Source of the DNA: Desulfamplus magnetovallimortis
GTDB taxonomy: Bacteria; Desulfobacterota; Desulfobacteria; Desulfobacterales; Desulfobacteraceae
Reading direction: 5' to 3'
DNA length: 36,542 nucleotides
Assembly (NCBI RefSeq): GCF_900170035.1
Contig: NZ_LT828541.1
Span: 610,150 to 646,691, forward strand
Positions 16,150 through 24,958 of the stretch are shown here, piece after piece. Position 1 is the stretch's first letter. Each line of letters begins with the position of its first letter. The position numbers were made by a program, and so were the translations under genes. The notes beneath the pieces were generated by a model. That model saw only the letters and a list, made by a program, of their open reading frames with translations. It had not been told where the DNA came from and did not search any database.

Positions 16150-16239
16150 TTTTTGATACTAAAACACATTTGATTTTAATGGTTGGTGGGGTATTGAGTC
16201 CAATGCTGTTGACTTAAGCCACCGGCCAACGCAAACGAG

Positions 16240-16395
16240 ATGAGAATCTTCAATGGGTGGTGTCCCAAATATGTTGATGAGCTCTTCACAAACCTTGATT
16301 CAGCAGGGCTTTCACAAAAAGAAATCAACACTTTTATGACACTACCCTTCAATGATTTCAATCTCTCTCTTGCCGTAAAACCCTTAAGGCAATAG
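16240..16395 (+). pseudogene. Gene fragment sharing a 92-bp duplication with 25020-25111
   Basis: A 51-codon frame reading WCPKYVDELFTNLDSAGL and INTFMTLP. DNA 16255-16346 matches the complement of 25020-25111 at 91 of 92 bases, while flanks differ. The parent protein is not recognised. It is probably a remnant left by a mobile or recombining sequence. Nothing else is recognised in the 16150-16439 gap. Confidence 0.6.
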
Positions 16396-16439
16396 CATTG
16401 GGTATTGTGTCTGGCTATGAAGGGGCATTATCTTTTGTT

Positions 16440-19400
16440 TCATGTGCTGCTTTGTTCAAGAACTTCCCTTATTTTTACAGAGAGATCCTGCTTGCTGTAA
16501 GGTTTCATGACATATCTGCTTATTCCCATCTGTATTGCTGACTCCGGCGTTACAAGCTCGTTGAATCCTGTACATAAGATTACCGGCATGTCAGGGCGGA
16601 TTTCCCATATCTTATGTGCAAGCTCACATCCGGTCATGCCTGGCATTGTCTGGTCAGTGATCATAAGATCAAATTTCCCAGGTCTTTCCATGACGCACTC
16701 AAGGGCTTGCTGGCTGTCTGTGTGACATATAACATTATATCCAAGGCTGCGGAGCATTTCTGATGCCATTTCCACAATATCTGACTCATCATCCACATAA
16801 AGAATGGTTTCATCTCCTTTTGACATGCATATGGATGTTGCTGTGCACTCAATGTCAGTCTTATCCGGTGCCTTTGGAAATAATAGATGGAAAGTGGTAC
16901 CTTTTCCAACCTCGCTGTAAACATAGATATTGCCTTTAAGCCCTTTTACAATACCGTGAACCATGGCAAGCCCCATGCCGGTTCCCTTACCCCTGGGTTT
17001 TGTTGTAAAAAAAGGCTCAAAAATTCGATCCATTGTCTTTTTATCCATCCCGTGACCTGTGTCGCTTACAGTGAGACGGATATATGTGCCTGGAGAAAGA
17101 TTCAGGTATTTTTCTGCACTTTCTATGTCAAGTTCCATGACTTCTGTTGACAGGGCAAGTATTCCCGTTTTGGGTTGATTTATTTTTAACTGCTCTTTTC
17201 CGGTTTTTGATCTCTCTTTGCAGGATTCTGAAATGTTTTTACTGTTTGTTGTTTCATGATTATCGTTCATCATTGCATATGCTGCATTGGTACAAAGATT
17301 CATCAGAATCTGGTGTATTTTTGTGGGATCAGCCATAATCACATACTTTTCCCTTGGTATTGACTGATGGATTTTTATGGTGGTGGGAAGAGATGCTCTT
17401 ATAAGCTTCAGAACCTCTTTTACCATGGGATTAATATTTAAGGGGATGGTTTCCTGTTTATCCTGCCGGCTGAAGGTAAGTATCTGGCTTACAAGATCCC
17501 TTGCCCTGTAGCATGCATTGATGACCCTTTGAAGCCTTTTGTATATTTTTGAATCAGAGGAAACTTCAGATCTGCATATTTCAACATAACCCATTATTGC
17601 AGTGAGGATGTTGTTCATGTCATGGGCAATACCCCCTGCAAGTGTTCCAATTGCCTGCATTTTGTTGGAGTTCATCAACTTTTCTGCAATATGTTGTTTT
17701 TCATCTTCTGCAAGTTTTCTCTCTGTTGTCTCTCTTGTGACACCCAGCATTTCAACAGGTTTATTGTTACTGTCCTTGATAATTGTAAGGGTTGTCTCGG
17801 TCCATATAACAGTGCCCTTTTTGGTATTGAACTCCACCTCCACAGTAATTGTGGATGAGTCATCACCTGGGTTTCTGTATGATTTTAATTCTGAGTCATC
17901 GTCAATATTCAGAGGAGTAGATGCCATGCCTTTTTTAACAGCATTCATGGCCTTTTTTGCAGAATCTGGAGGGAGCATTTTTTCAAAGGTGAACTCATTT
18001 TTTGCCTCTTCAGGTGTGTAGCCTGTCATGGCTTCAATCGAAGGTGTAATGAAATTGATTTTTAGTGTTTTCAGATCCAGAGTCCATATTACCTCCTTGA
18101 TATTTTGGGCAAGCATTCTGTACTTGTTTTCAGATTCCTTCAACTGTGTAAGAGCACTGCTTTTTTCCTCTCTGATAATATTTATTTTGTCCACAAGTGC
18201 AAATGTGAAAATTATCACAAGTAAGGCATTGCTTATTTGTACACCTGAATCAGTAAGAATATTGTTTTCAAGAAAGCCGTATGATTTAAGAACCATTAAA
18301 ATTGAAGAAAAGAGCATGGGTGACCAGGCAAGAATGTAAAATCTTGCAGGCCGATCTCCACGATAGAAAAGAATCAGGCCGTTTGCAAGCATGATCATGA
18401 CACTGATTCCTATAAAAATAACCATGCTCTGGGTTGCAATACGATATGAGAATAAAAAAGGAACAGGCAGCATAGCAAAACCTGCATAACATATCATTTT
18501 AAGGCATACATTAAAACGCGGCAGATGTTTGGCAGTTGATAAGAAAGACATGGTGAAAAGGATTGCACCAGTAAATCCTGCAAACCCGAAAAAAGGATGA
18601 CATATATTTGCCCACCAGGTTGATTCAGGCCATAAATATTGGAATGAGAGTCCACTGTGGGTCATTGTAAAAAGAGCAGTGCCTGAAACAAATATAATAA
18701 GATATAGATAAACTTTTTCCCTGACAGAGAAAAATATGAAAGAGTTGAATATTACCGTTGCAAGCATGATACCGTAATAGAGCCAGTTGATAACTGAATC
18801 CATGTTAATGTGGTGCAGCATTGCATTCTTTTCCCATGCCAGCAGAGGTATCATGATGGAGCCGCCGGAGCGTATGTTAATATAGAATGTCTCAACTCCA
18901 GGGGCGCTTGATATGGGAATGACTGTGGTGCGATAATTTACAGGGCGACGGGAAAAAGGGTATTTGTCTCCGCTTTGCATTAGTTGAAAATTTAATTTTT
19001 CGCTTTTCCCTTTTAGTTGTTCATTCTCTTTGGAAAGCTGAGAAGAGTGTTCAATCTGATAAAAATCAAATTGATCTACCACTGCATAGGGATATTCAAG
19101 AAACCATTCAATTGTATTTTTTTCAGGGTTTTTTACCGTGGAAATGGATACATTATTTTCATGGTCGGGGGTGGCTGAGCGCCAGCCATGTCCGTTTACT
19201 TTGAATCTGAACCAGAAAGATGATTGTGAGTAACCAAAACTTGATTTTTCAAGGGGAGAGAAAAGGGGATTTATCTTTTCAGACACAATGGTGTCGATAT
19301 CCATAGTGCCGCTTTTATCAATATAATATTCAATATACTTTGTAATATCCTTGTTTTTTGAAACTGAGGAGATAAGCAGAGAGAGTGGGTCTGCATGTGT

Positions 19401-19484
19401 TTTGCCATTATTCCAAAGGATGGGAACAAGGATAAGCAATATTGATATTAGAAGTCTGCATTTTGTTGTTCTTGATTTTACCAA
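16440..19484 (-). CDS. Hybrid histidine kinase, 7TMR-DISM sensor, PAS, HisKA, HATPase, receiver
   Basis: 1014 residues. An N-terminal hydrophobic stretch (about 9-25) looks like a signal peptide, followed by a periplasmic DISMED2-type domain (to about 225) with FWFRFKV and YPYAVVDQFDFY, then seven likely membrane helices (about 235-440). A PAS domain (about 455-590) precedes HisKA, with phospho-accepting His621 in GGIAHDMNN, then HATPase_c with DTGHGMD and GKGTGMGLAMVHG. The C-terminal receiver has Asp944 in MITDQTMPGM and the conserved KPY. It should sense an outer ligand and pass phosphate to its own receiver; no partner gene is adjacent. The start is TTG at 19484 with GGAAGGG upstream. Residues 98-118 are encoded by an inserted F2 repeat unit kept in frame. 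Confidence 0.92.
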   Translation of the reverse strand: MVKSRTTKCRLLISILLILVPILWNNGKTHADPLSLLISSVSKNKDITKYIEYYIDKSGTMDIDTIVSEKINPLFSPLEKSSFGYSQSSFWFRFKVNGHGWRSATPDHENNVSISTVKNPEKNTIEWFLEYPYAVVDQFDFYQIEHSSQLSKENEQLKGKSEKLNFQLMQSGDKYPFSRRPVNYRTTVIPISSAPGVETFYINIRSGGSIMIPLLAWEKNAMLHHINMDSVINWLYYGIMLATVIFNSFIFFSVREKVYLYLIIFVSGTALFTMTHSGLSFQYLWPESTWWANICHPFFGFAGFTGAILFTMSFLSTAKHLPRFNVCLKMICYAGFAMLPVPFLFSYRIATQSMVIFIGISVMIMLANGLILFYRGDRPARFYILAWSPMLFSSILMVLKSYGFLENNILTDSGVQISNALLVIIFTFALVDKINIIREEKSSALTQLKESENKYRMLAQNIKEVIWTLDLKTLKINFITPSIEAMTGYTPEEAKNEFTFEKMLPPDSAKKAMNAVKKGMASTPLNIDDDSELKSYRNPGDDSSTITVEVEFNTKKGTVIWTETTLTIIKDSNNKPVEMLGVTRETTERKLAEDEKQHIAEKLMNSNKMQAIGTLAGGIAHDMNNILTAIMGYVEICRSEVSSDSKIYKRLQRVINACYRARDLVSQILTFSRQDKQETIPLNINPMVKEVLKLIRASLPTTIKIHQSIPREKYVIMADPTKIHQILMNLCTNAAYAMMNDNHETTNSKNISESCKERSKTGKEQLKINQPKTGILALSTEVMELDIESAEKYLNLSPGTYIRLTVSDTGHGMDKKTMDRIFEPFFTTKPRGKGTGMGLAMVHGIVKGLKGNIYVYSEVGKGTTFHLLFPKAPDKTDIECTATSICMSKGDETILYVDDESDIVEMASEMLRSLGYNVICHTDSQQALECVMERPGKFDLMITDQTMPGMTGCELAHKIWEIRPDMPVILCTGFNELVTPESAIQMGISRYVMKPYSKQDLSVKIREVLEQSST
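19132..19194 (+). repeat. F2 X-type unit inside a histidine kinase gene
   Basis: TTTACCGTGGAAATGGATAC and GGGGGTGGCTGAGCGCCAGC match the X unit at 14873-14934. The 63 bp equal 21 codons, so the kinase frame on the minus strand is kept; they encode residues 98-118 between FWFRFKV and the next conserved strand of the DISMED2 domain. Confidence 0.85.
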
Positions 19485-19828
19485 TGATTTGCCCTTCCAT
19501 TATAGACGTTACAACTAATATTTCTTTTGAAGGTTTATCAAATCTGATTTGTGTTATACATGGTGTAATGTTGGATATTTATGCAATCAGGGACAATAAG
19601 GATAAATACGCTCAAAAAATTATCAGTATCCATCAGGATTGTAAAGAGATATTCTGATCTTAAATAATTGGGTTTAATTCAATTACCTAAATTCCTCTTC
19701 GCAAATCTGAGCAATTTGAATATCATCCAAAAAGTAGTTTCGATTTTTTCCTGGGAAATTGGGGTACCCTTCATGTCCCTGAACAGGTATGATTGACTAC
19801 GATACTATTTGATTCCATGACTGAGTGC

Positions 19829-19936
19829 CTCTTGAAGTTTAAACTGTCGGGTGACTTTTAAGGCTTTTCAAAGGATCAAGGCATTTGCTACCCGACAATC
19901 AAACCTTGAAAGAACACTGAGCAGAAAGCTCAAGAG
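19829..19936 (+). promoter_or_regulatory. Possible structured leader upstream of a histidine kinase gene
   Basis: TGTCGGGT (19845-19852) and ACCCGACA (19890-19897) are the exact core of longer imperfect inverted arms (about 19831-19855 and 19887-19911). CTCTTGA (19829-19835) is complementary to TCAAGAG (19930-19936), just before the ribosome site of the kinase at 19958. It could be a riboregulator, operator or attenuator; no known riboswitch class was recognised. The rest of 19485-19957 shows nothing clear, although a promoter for each divergent kinase should lie there. Confidence 0.35.
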
Positions 19937-19957
19937 TCCGTGTATGGGGAGATAAAC

Positions 19958-21916
19958 ATGGGAAGAAGTAAAAACAGAGCTATTCCATTATGGATGCCCA
20001 GTGCCATTGTATTTGTGTTACTTTTTGTTGTTGTTACAGCCTATTTTTCGTGGCAGATCCGATCTGTTAAATCATCATTTTTTTCCCATGTTCAGCAACA
20101 TGCCGATATGGTTTCCAAAATAGTCAGGCTAAATGCGGCCGGAACCATAGATGCGAAAAATTCCATTGAGGATGTGCTTAGGGGCTTGCTGGAAAATACA
20201 GCCCGTTTTGTCTCATATCTTGATATGATTGAGCCTTTTTCCGGCGATGAATTAAGTGCATTTACCAGGGAAAGCGGTCTTGCCGGAATACGCATTACAG
20301 GCGTGGGTTATGATGGTAGGAAACGTGATGTCAATGGCCCTGAAGGGTGGCTTGACAATCATTTCTCTTCAACTTCAAGAACTACTGACGCAGGTGTTCC
20401 CGATGAAACAGAAGCCCGTGATGTTTCGGGCTTTGAAACAGTTGTGGATGCAGATTCTGAGCAGGTTGTAGAGCAAAATTTTAACCAGGTTGTGGAGCAA
20501 GATGTTGCTCAGGTTAGGCAGCAAGGTGTTGCTCAGGTTAAGCAGCAAGGATTTGTCCCTCTTGTGGAATCAGTTTTAGAGCCTGGTTTGAAACATCTTG
20601 AATCTGAAAACTTATATATTTTGGTATGGACAGCCCCACAATACCCTTATTATATTATTCTTGGTATCAAAGATGCCAATATTTCCGGCATAACAGAGAG
20701 TTTGGGACTTAACACTATAATTCGGACAATATCAACTGTACCGGGAATCAAGTATGTGAAAATAGCATCTTTGGAGGCAGAAAGTGATGGAGCATTACCT
20801 TCAAGAATAGAAAGCAAGGAGAAAGCACCTTTTCAGGAAGAAAGCGAGGGAAAAAAACCTTTCTCTGCCGAAGGTGAAAAAATTGAACCTTTGACGACAG
20901 AAGGTAGTGGAAGAACTGAAAATATCATTTCAATAGATAATAATGAAGAATCAGATAATTCAGGAGGCAATCTTTTTCATGAAAATGGATATGATATTGC
21001 CCAGGCCAGTCAAACCATTCAGGGCATGACCTTGACAGTTGGTGTTGATGCCGGCTATCTTACCAGATTTATTAATAATTTGACTGTTCATTTTTATGTG
21101 TTCGGTTTTTTTCTCATTGTGGCTGGGACATGTCTCTCCTTTCTGCTTTATAGATATCAGAAAGCCACACTTGAAAAGGTTAAGGTGTTTGAGAGGGAAT
21201 TGTCATTCCAGAGGGAAAACGCTGTGCTTGGCAGGTCAGCCGCAGCAATTGCCCATGAGATCAGAAATCCCCTGAATGCACTTAGTATGGGACTTCAGCG
21301 ACTTAAATTTGAGAATGCATGTTCATCAGAAGTTCATCTTAAACTGATCCGGCAGATGTCGGACGCTGTTAAGCGTGCAAACGGCAGTGTAAGCGGGCTT
21401 TTAAACTATGCACGTCCCAGAATTCCGGATATAAAAACCATTGTCCCTGAAGATATTGTGAACTCTATTCTCAGTCTTTATCAATCAGAATGTTTGAAAC
21501 GCAATATCGTTATTGATTTGGATATAAAATACCATGGTACCTTTGAAAGCGATGGTGATATGATGGGACAAATTATTGAAAATATTGTTAAAAATGCCGT
21601 GGAAGCCCAGCCGGATAAAGGTTTTCTTTACTGTTCGATAATGGAAATTTCAAATATCAGTGAAAAATCGCTCAAAAAAGGGCTGAAACTGGTTTTTAAA
21701 AACGGGAATTGCAAGGTACCTCCAGAAAATGCCCAGCAGATTATTGAGCCTTACTTCACAACAAGGCCAGATGGTACAGGCCTTGGCATGGCTATTGTCA
21801 AAAATATGGTAAAAGCCCTTGATGGCTATATTGATATTCAGATTTCAGAAAAAAGGGAAATATCAATTGTCATGCATTTTCATGGAAAAAAGGAATCTAT
21901 TATTTCTGATACTTAA
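19958..21916 (+). CDS. Membrane-bound sensor histidine kinase
   Basis: About 652 residues. A first membrane helix (about 12-32) and a second (near 375-395) bound a large extracytoplasmic sensor region. HisKA carries His433 in AAIAHEIRNPLN, and HATPase_c has the N box NIVKNAVEAQP and GTGLGMAIVKN. There is no receiver, so a separate response regulator is expected; none is adjacent, although the sigma-54 activators of this lineage are common partners. The sensor region contains four 8-residue repeats (QVVEQDVA-like) and a Glu/Lys-rich stretch, so its length is probably variable. ATG at 19958 is preferred to 19940 because GGGGAG lies just before it. The 3' end overlaps the convergent transporter gene by 17 bases. 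Confidence 0.88.
   Translation: MGRSKNRAIPLWMPSAIVFVLLFVVVTAYFSWQIRSVKSSFFSHVQQHADMVSKIVRLNAAGTIDAKNSIEDVLRGLLENTARFVSYLDMIEPFSGDELSAFTRESGLAGIRITGVGYDGRKRDVNGPEGWLDNHFSSTSRTTDAGVPDETEARDVSGFETVVDADSEQVVEQNFNQVVEQDVAQVRQQGVAQVKQQGFVPLVESVLEPGLKHLESENLYILVWTAPQYPYYIILGIKDANISGITESLGLNTIIRTISTVPGIKYVKIASLEAESDGALPSRIESKEKAPFQEESEGKKPFSAEGEKIEPLTTEGSGRTENIISIDNNEESDNSGGNLFHENGYDIAQASQTIQGMTLTVGVDAGYLTRFINNLTVHFYVFGFFLIVAGTCLSFLLYRYQKATLEKVKVFERELSFQRENAVLGRSAAAIAHEIRNPLNALSMGLQRLKFENACSSEVHLKLIRQMSDAVKRANGSVSGLLNYARPRIPDIKTIVPEDIVNSILSLYQSECLKRNIVIDLDIKYHGTFESDGDMMGQIIENIVKNAVEAQPDKGFLYCSIMEISNISEKSLKKGLKLVFKNGNCKVPPENAQQIIEPYFTTRPDGTGLGMAIVKNMVKALDGYIDIQISEKREISIVMHFHGKKESIISDT
20462..20557 (+). 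repeat. In-frame tandem repeat, 4 x 24 nt, in a kinase sensor domain
   Basis: Octapeptides QVVEQNFN, QVVEQDVA, QVRQQGVA and QVKQQGFV in a row. They lie in the extracytoplasmic part of the kinase. Confidence 0.8.
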
Positions 21917-22832
21917 CAAAAAAAGTCAGGCCGATCAATATCAGCATCAGGCCCGTCAGTGATTCGATACCCGGCACTTCGGAACCTAAAAACAAAATAC
22001 CGCCCAACAAAGCAAATATAACCTCACTTGACTGAGTAGCGTCAACACCTGCTAATTCGTTTGAATTAGATGCCAGATTACGTGCAAAAAGAAAAATACC
22101 GGTTGCAAAGACGCCTGAAAACAGTGCCACCAGAGAAGTGTTTAATATCTGTGATAAATCCGGTGCCGGAGGACGTGTGATTAATACAAGTACTATCCAT
22201 AAAGGGAATGAACCTAAAGTCATCAACAGTATTTTATTGAAAACACTATGAAGAAGAGGCGAATTTATATTGGGTAATTTTTTATGATTCCCGTTTGTTG
22301 CCTCCCAGACCAACTGATTACCGAACGGATAACAGAAGGCTGCTGCAAGAACAGGAAGCCCGCCTGAAAGCAGAATTTTCAGATCAAACTTTTCTATGTG
22401 GGACAGATTGACCAGAACCACACCTATGAAAATGAGTGATGAGAAAAACCAGATGCGTTTGGGGAAGGAGTGACCGAACATCATAAATATGAAGAGGCTC
22501 GCAACAACTGTAAATTGCCATGTTGCTGCTATAACCCAGCCGGGTGAGAAGTTGGCACTGAAACAGATAAGTGCATAAAAACCACCAAAGCCGATACCCC
22601 CCGCAATAATCCAGAATTTCCAATGGGAACGAAATAAACCAAAAAGATCCCGAAGCTCTTTCAATCCGCTTTTGAACAATATAATTGCTGTGAAAAAAAG
22701 GGCCATAAACAAATATCGCAGAGAAGCAGACCATACCCAATGACCACCTTCCAGGCTCATGGCTTCATTGAGTACGAAAGTTGTACTGAAAAATGCTCCT
22801 GACAGAATTCCCAGAGAAATTAATTTAAACAC
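21900..22832 (-). CDS. EmrE-type multidrug/metabolite transporter (DMT superfamily)
   Basis: A 310-residue integral membrane protein with about ten hydrophobic helices, as in the ten-helix DMT/EamA and the multidrug-resistance efflux (EmrE-like) families. LGILSGAFFSTTFVLNEAMS opens the first repeat and SSEVIFALLGGILFLGSE is typical of the second. Start is GTG at 22832, with AAGGAAAA upstream. Substrate is unknown. Its 3' end overlaps the end of the convergent histidine kinase by 17 bases; upstream lies an F2 repeat. Confidence 0.85.
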   Translation of the reverse strand: MFKLISLGILSGAFFSTTFVLNEAMSLEGGHWVWSASLRYLFMALFFTAIILFKSGLKELRDLFGLFRSHWKFWIIAGGIGFGGFYALICFSANFSPGWVIAATWQFTVVASLFIFMMFGHSFPKRIWFFSSLIFIGVVLVNLSHIEKFDLKILLSGGLPVLAAAFCYPFGNQLVWEATNGNHKKLPNINSPLLHSVFNKILLMTLGSFPLWIVLVLITRPPAPDLSQILNTSLVALFSGVFATGIFLFARNLASNSNELAGVDATQSSEVIFALLGGILFLGSEVPGIESLTGLMLILIGLTFFVKYQK

Positions 22833-22856
22833 TCTTTTTCATTTTCCTTTTTTCAA

Positions 22857-22923
22857 TTTACCGTGAAAATGACTATCATTTTTATACTTGGGCATGATTG
22901 ATACCAAATCAATCATGCCCGTT
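22857..22923 (+). repeat. F2 Y-type unit
   Basis: TTTACCGTGAAAATGACTAT with the ATTGATACCAAATCAAT palindrome matches the Y unit of 14935-14998. It runs straight into a solo F1 end (22924-22950), and sits upstream of the transporter start. Confidence 0.85.
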
Positions 22924-22950
22924 TACTCAAAATCGACACCTATAACCTCT
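22924..22950 (+). repeat. Solo F1 element end forming a gene's 3' terminus
   Basis: TACTCAAAATCGACACCTAT plus AACCTCT matches the left end of F1 copy A (2374-2400). The methyltransferase stop codon (22940-22942) lies inside it. No matching right end is seen nearby. Confidence 0.75.
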
Positions 22951-23593
22951 TATAGCGTAAAATTCTTCCTCGAAACGGCTTCATTAGGTAATTTGCTGTG
23001 TCTGGTTTACTTTGAGTATGGGAATAACCTAATTTTACCATTTTTTTACTGAATTGTGCATGATTACCACGACCAGGATCCACGATTACAACTTCACAAA
23101 CAGTTTTTGCATGCTGATTGATAAAATCGGATAACAATTTTACATGACTTCTTTCATATAAAAGATCACTGCCAATAATAAGGTCGAATTTACCGAGAGT
23201 GCTCTCCTTATCTTCCCAACCAGTACGAATAAATGGTATATTTTTTCCGTTATTGAGTTTGATATTCTCCAGAAGAAAGCTTTCAGCTTCAGGATGATAG
23301 TCAGTGGCAGTAACATCTGCAAGGCGATAGTTTAACAAAAGACTGGCAAGCCCGATTCCACAACCAACCTCTAAGATTCGTTTGCCATCTACATTGAAAT
23401 CAAAAACAAAATGAGATAATACCAGACCTGAATCCCAGACAATTCCAAATAATGGCCATGTTGCTGATGAGATTCCGAGTTTCTCAGCAATACCGTCATC
23501 ATCACAGTATTGCTGATTGTCACGTAATGTTCGGACATGAATATCTACATCGTCAAACTCAATGGTTTGATAACGAATGCGTAATGATGACAT
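22940..23593 (-). CDS. Class I SAM-dependent methyltransferase (METTL-like)
   Basis: A 217-residue protein from the ATG at 23593, which has AGATAGG upstream; the frame continues to a TTG at 23623, giving 227 residues. SAM-binding motif I is ILEVGCGIGLASLLL, with the acidic residue of motif II in TATDYHPEA, and IIGSDLLYERSH near motif IV. This layout, with D-LLYE after the fourth strand, is that of the METTL20/21 group of protein lysine methyltransferases and related bacterial enzymes. A protein substrate such as an electron-transfer flavoprotein is possible but not shown. The last two codons and the stop are contributed by a solo F1 repeat end. Confidence 0.8.
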   Translation of the reverse strand: MSSLRIRYQTIEFDDVDIHVRTLRDNQQYCDDDGIAEKLGISSATWPLFGIVWDSGLVLSHFVFDFNVDGKRILEVGCGIGLASLLLNYRLADVTATDYHPEAESFLLENIKLNNGKNIPFIRTGWEDKESTLGKFDLIIGSDLLYERSHVKLLSDFINQHAKTVCEVVIVDPGRGNHAQFSKKMVKLGYSHTQSKPDTANYLMKPFRGRILRYKRL

Positions 23594-23726
23594 GATATGC
23601 CTATCTTTAATTTTTAACTGCAATTTATGTAGCGCAACGCATCACAAAAAGTCCAACGTATTGCTCACGGGGCTCATTTTTTGCGGTCTGCTGAAATTTT
23701 TTGTTAAGGCTTTTTAATATGTGAAT

Positions 23727-23904
23727 TACTCAAAATCGACATTTTATTGCTTTTTCAGAAGTTATTGCATTTGTCTGAATCAGGATAACCAGGATGGATA
23801 GGATGTTCAGGATAGATAATCCTGCCTTATCCTGTTAATCCTGGGAATCCTGATTCAGACAGTGTTGACAAGGCTTACAAGATCATAGGTGTCGACTTTG
23901 AGGA
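23727..23904 (-). repeat. F1 miniature inverted-repeat element, copy B (178 bp)
   Basis: An inverted copy of 2374-2568: ends TACTCAAAATCGACA and TGTCGACTTTGAGGA, internal TGTCTGAATCAGGAT and ATCCTGATTCAGACA, and the shared interior GGATAAGGCAGGATTATCTA read on the minus strand. The centre is 17 bp shorter. It ends one base before the GntR stop codon (23906-23908). The rest of 23594-23905 shows nothing clear. Confidence 0.85.
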
Positions 23905-23905
23905 A

Positions 23906-24619
23906 TTAAGGCTGCTTATCATGGGAATCTTTCTCTTCCATAACCCTATTGATGCTGATAATTGCATGTTTTCTTACATTTGCAATATGCCTTGCCATTA
24001 CAGCAACAGCCCCATCAACATCTCCTGAAGCAATAAACTCATAGAGTTGGCTATGCTCATTATCTACGGTTTCCATCGGTGTGACAAAGAGAATATTTCC
24101 ACGATATTTGAGATACAAAAGATCAAAAAGGTGTTTGAGCGTGTTGACTTGAAGAGTGCAGTTTGAAAGTTCTGCAAGTGTAAGATGAAACTCCATATCC
24201 CTTAAAAGGCGCTCTTTAAGATAGATATCACGCACTGCATTAAGATGTTTTTCAAGGGCACTTTCAATTTTTTTAAGACTGTCCGGTGTCATTTGCCGGA
24301 TGGTCTTTGGCAGCAAGGATAGTTCAATCATTTCCCGAAATTCATAGATTTCCGTGATCTCCTTAATGCTTATCTTTTCAGTGTAATATCCCCTGTTTGG
24401 CTCATGTCTTACAAAGCCTTGAAATTCAAGGCGTTTTAATGCCTGGATAACAGGGGTTGCACTCATGTCAAGGCGTTCTGCAAGGTCTCTATAGGATATT
24501 TTTTGACCAGGTATGATCTCGTTATGGAAAAACATTTTTCTGATTCCAAGGTACGCTTCCCTGGTAAAGTCTTCCCTGCCTTTTCTGGTGTTTATCTTTT
24601 TTTTCTCTCTGCCATCCAT
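23906..24619 (-). CDS. GntR-family regulator, FadR (FCD) subfamily
   Basis: A 237-residue regulator. The N-terminal winged helix (about 15-85) shows ISYRDLAERLDMSATPVIQA and RLEFQGFVRHEPNRGYY. The C-terminal all-helical FCD domain (about 90-225) begins EITEIYEFREMIE and has conserved His in EFHLTLAELS and RHIANVRKHA that commonly bind a metal and a carboxylate ligand. Such proteins usually repress genes for catabolism of organic acids or amino acids. The oxidase, YjbQ and hydroxyacid dehydrogenase genes are transcribed divergently, so they are candidate targets, although about 620 bp separate them. Two tandem 23-bp repeats 48 bp upstream of its start are a candidate autoregulatory operator. 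Confidence 0.9.
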   Translation of the reverse strand: MDGREKKKINTRKGREDFTREAYLGIRKMFFHNEIIPGQKISYRDLAERLDMSATPVIQALKRLEFQGFVRHEPNRGYYTEKISIKEITEIYEFREMIELSLLPKTIRQMTPDSLKKIESALEKHLNAVRDIYLKERLLRDMEFHLTLAELSNCTLQVNTLKHLFDLLYLKYRGNILFVTPMETVDNEHSQLYEFIASGDVDGAVAVMARHIANVRKHAIISINRVMEEKDSHDKQP

Positions 24620-24666
24620 ATAATTCCCATGCCTTTACAAAAGGCATCATAAAGGTAAATTGAATT

Positions 24667-24712
24667 GTGATTTGGTATCTTTAGGTTAAGTGATTTGGTA
24701 TCTGTCGGTTAA
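24667..24712. promoter_or_regulatory. Tandem 23-bp repeats, candidate GntR operator
   Basis: GTGATTTGGTATC plus TTTAGGTTAA (24667-24689) is followed at once by GTGATTTGGTATC plus TGTCGGTTAA (24690-24712), 21 of 23 identical. The position, just upstream of the GntR start, suggests an autoregulatory site; this is inference. Confidence 0.45.
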
Positions 24713-24852
24713 TGTAGCCTTTTATATTGGCACATGTTATATTTCTCAAGAGTCCTAACTTCTCAAATCTACCACCACATATTGTATTTTCAATTCTTTG
24801 AAAAATACTATCTGTGGTCTCCATTTAGAGAACTTATGACTGACGAGTTATA

Positions 24853-24958
24853 TTTGATGACCTCGTAAAAAGTCCGATTTCAGCATTTTTTCAGTTATAA
24901 CATCCTGAAATCATTAATAGCGATTTTGCGGATTTCGACTTTTTACAGGGGCATCATA
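24853..24958 (-). repeat. F4 inverted-repeat element, copy 2
   Basis: TTGATGACCTCGTAAAAAGT at the left and GACTTTTTACAGGGGCATCA at the right are inverted ends. It matches 6440-6541 in the opposite orientation. It joins the fragment at 24914-25198 and supplies its last codons. Confidence 0.75.
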
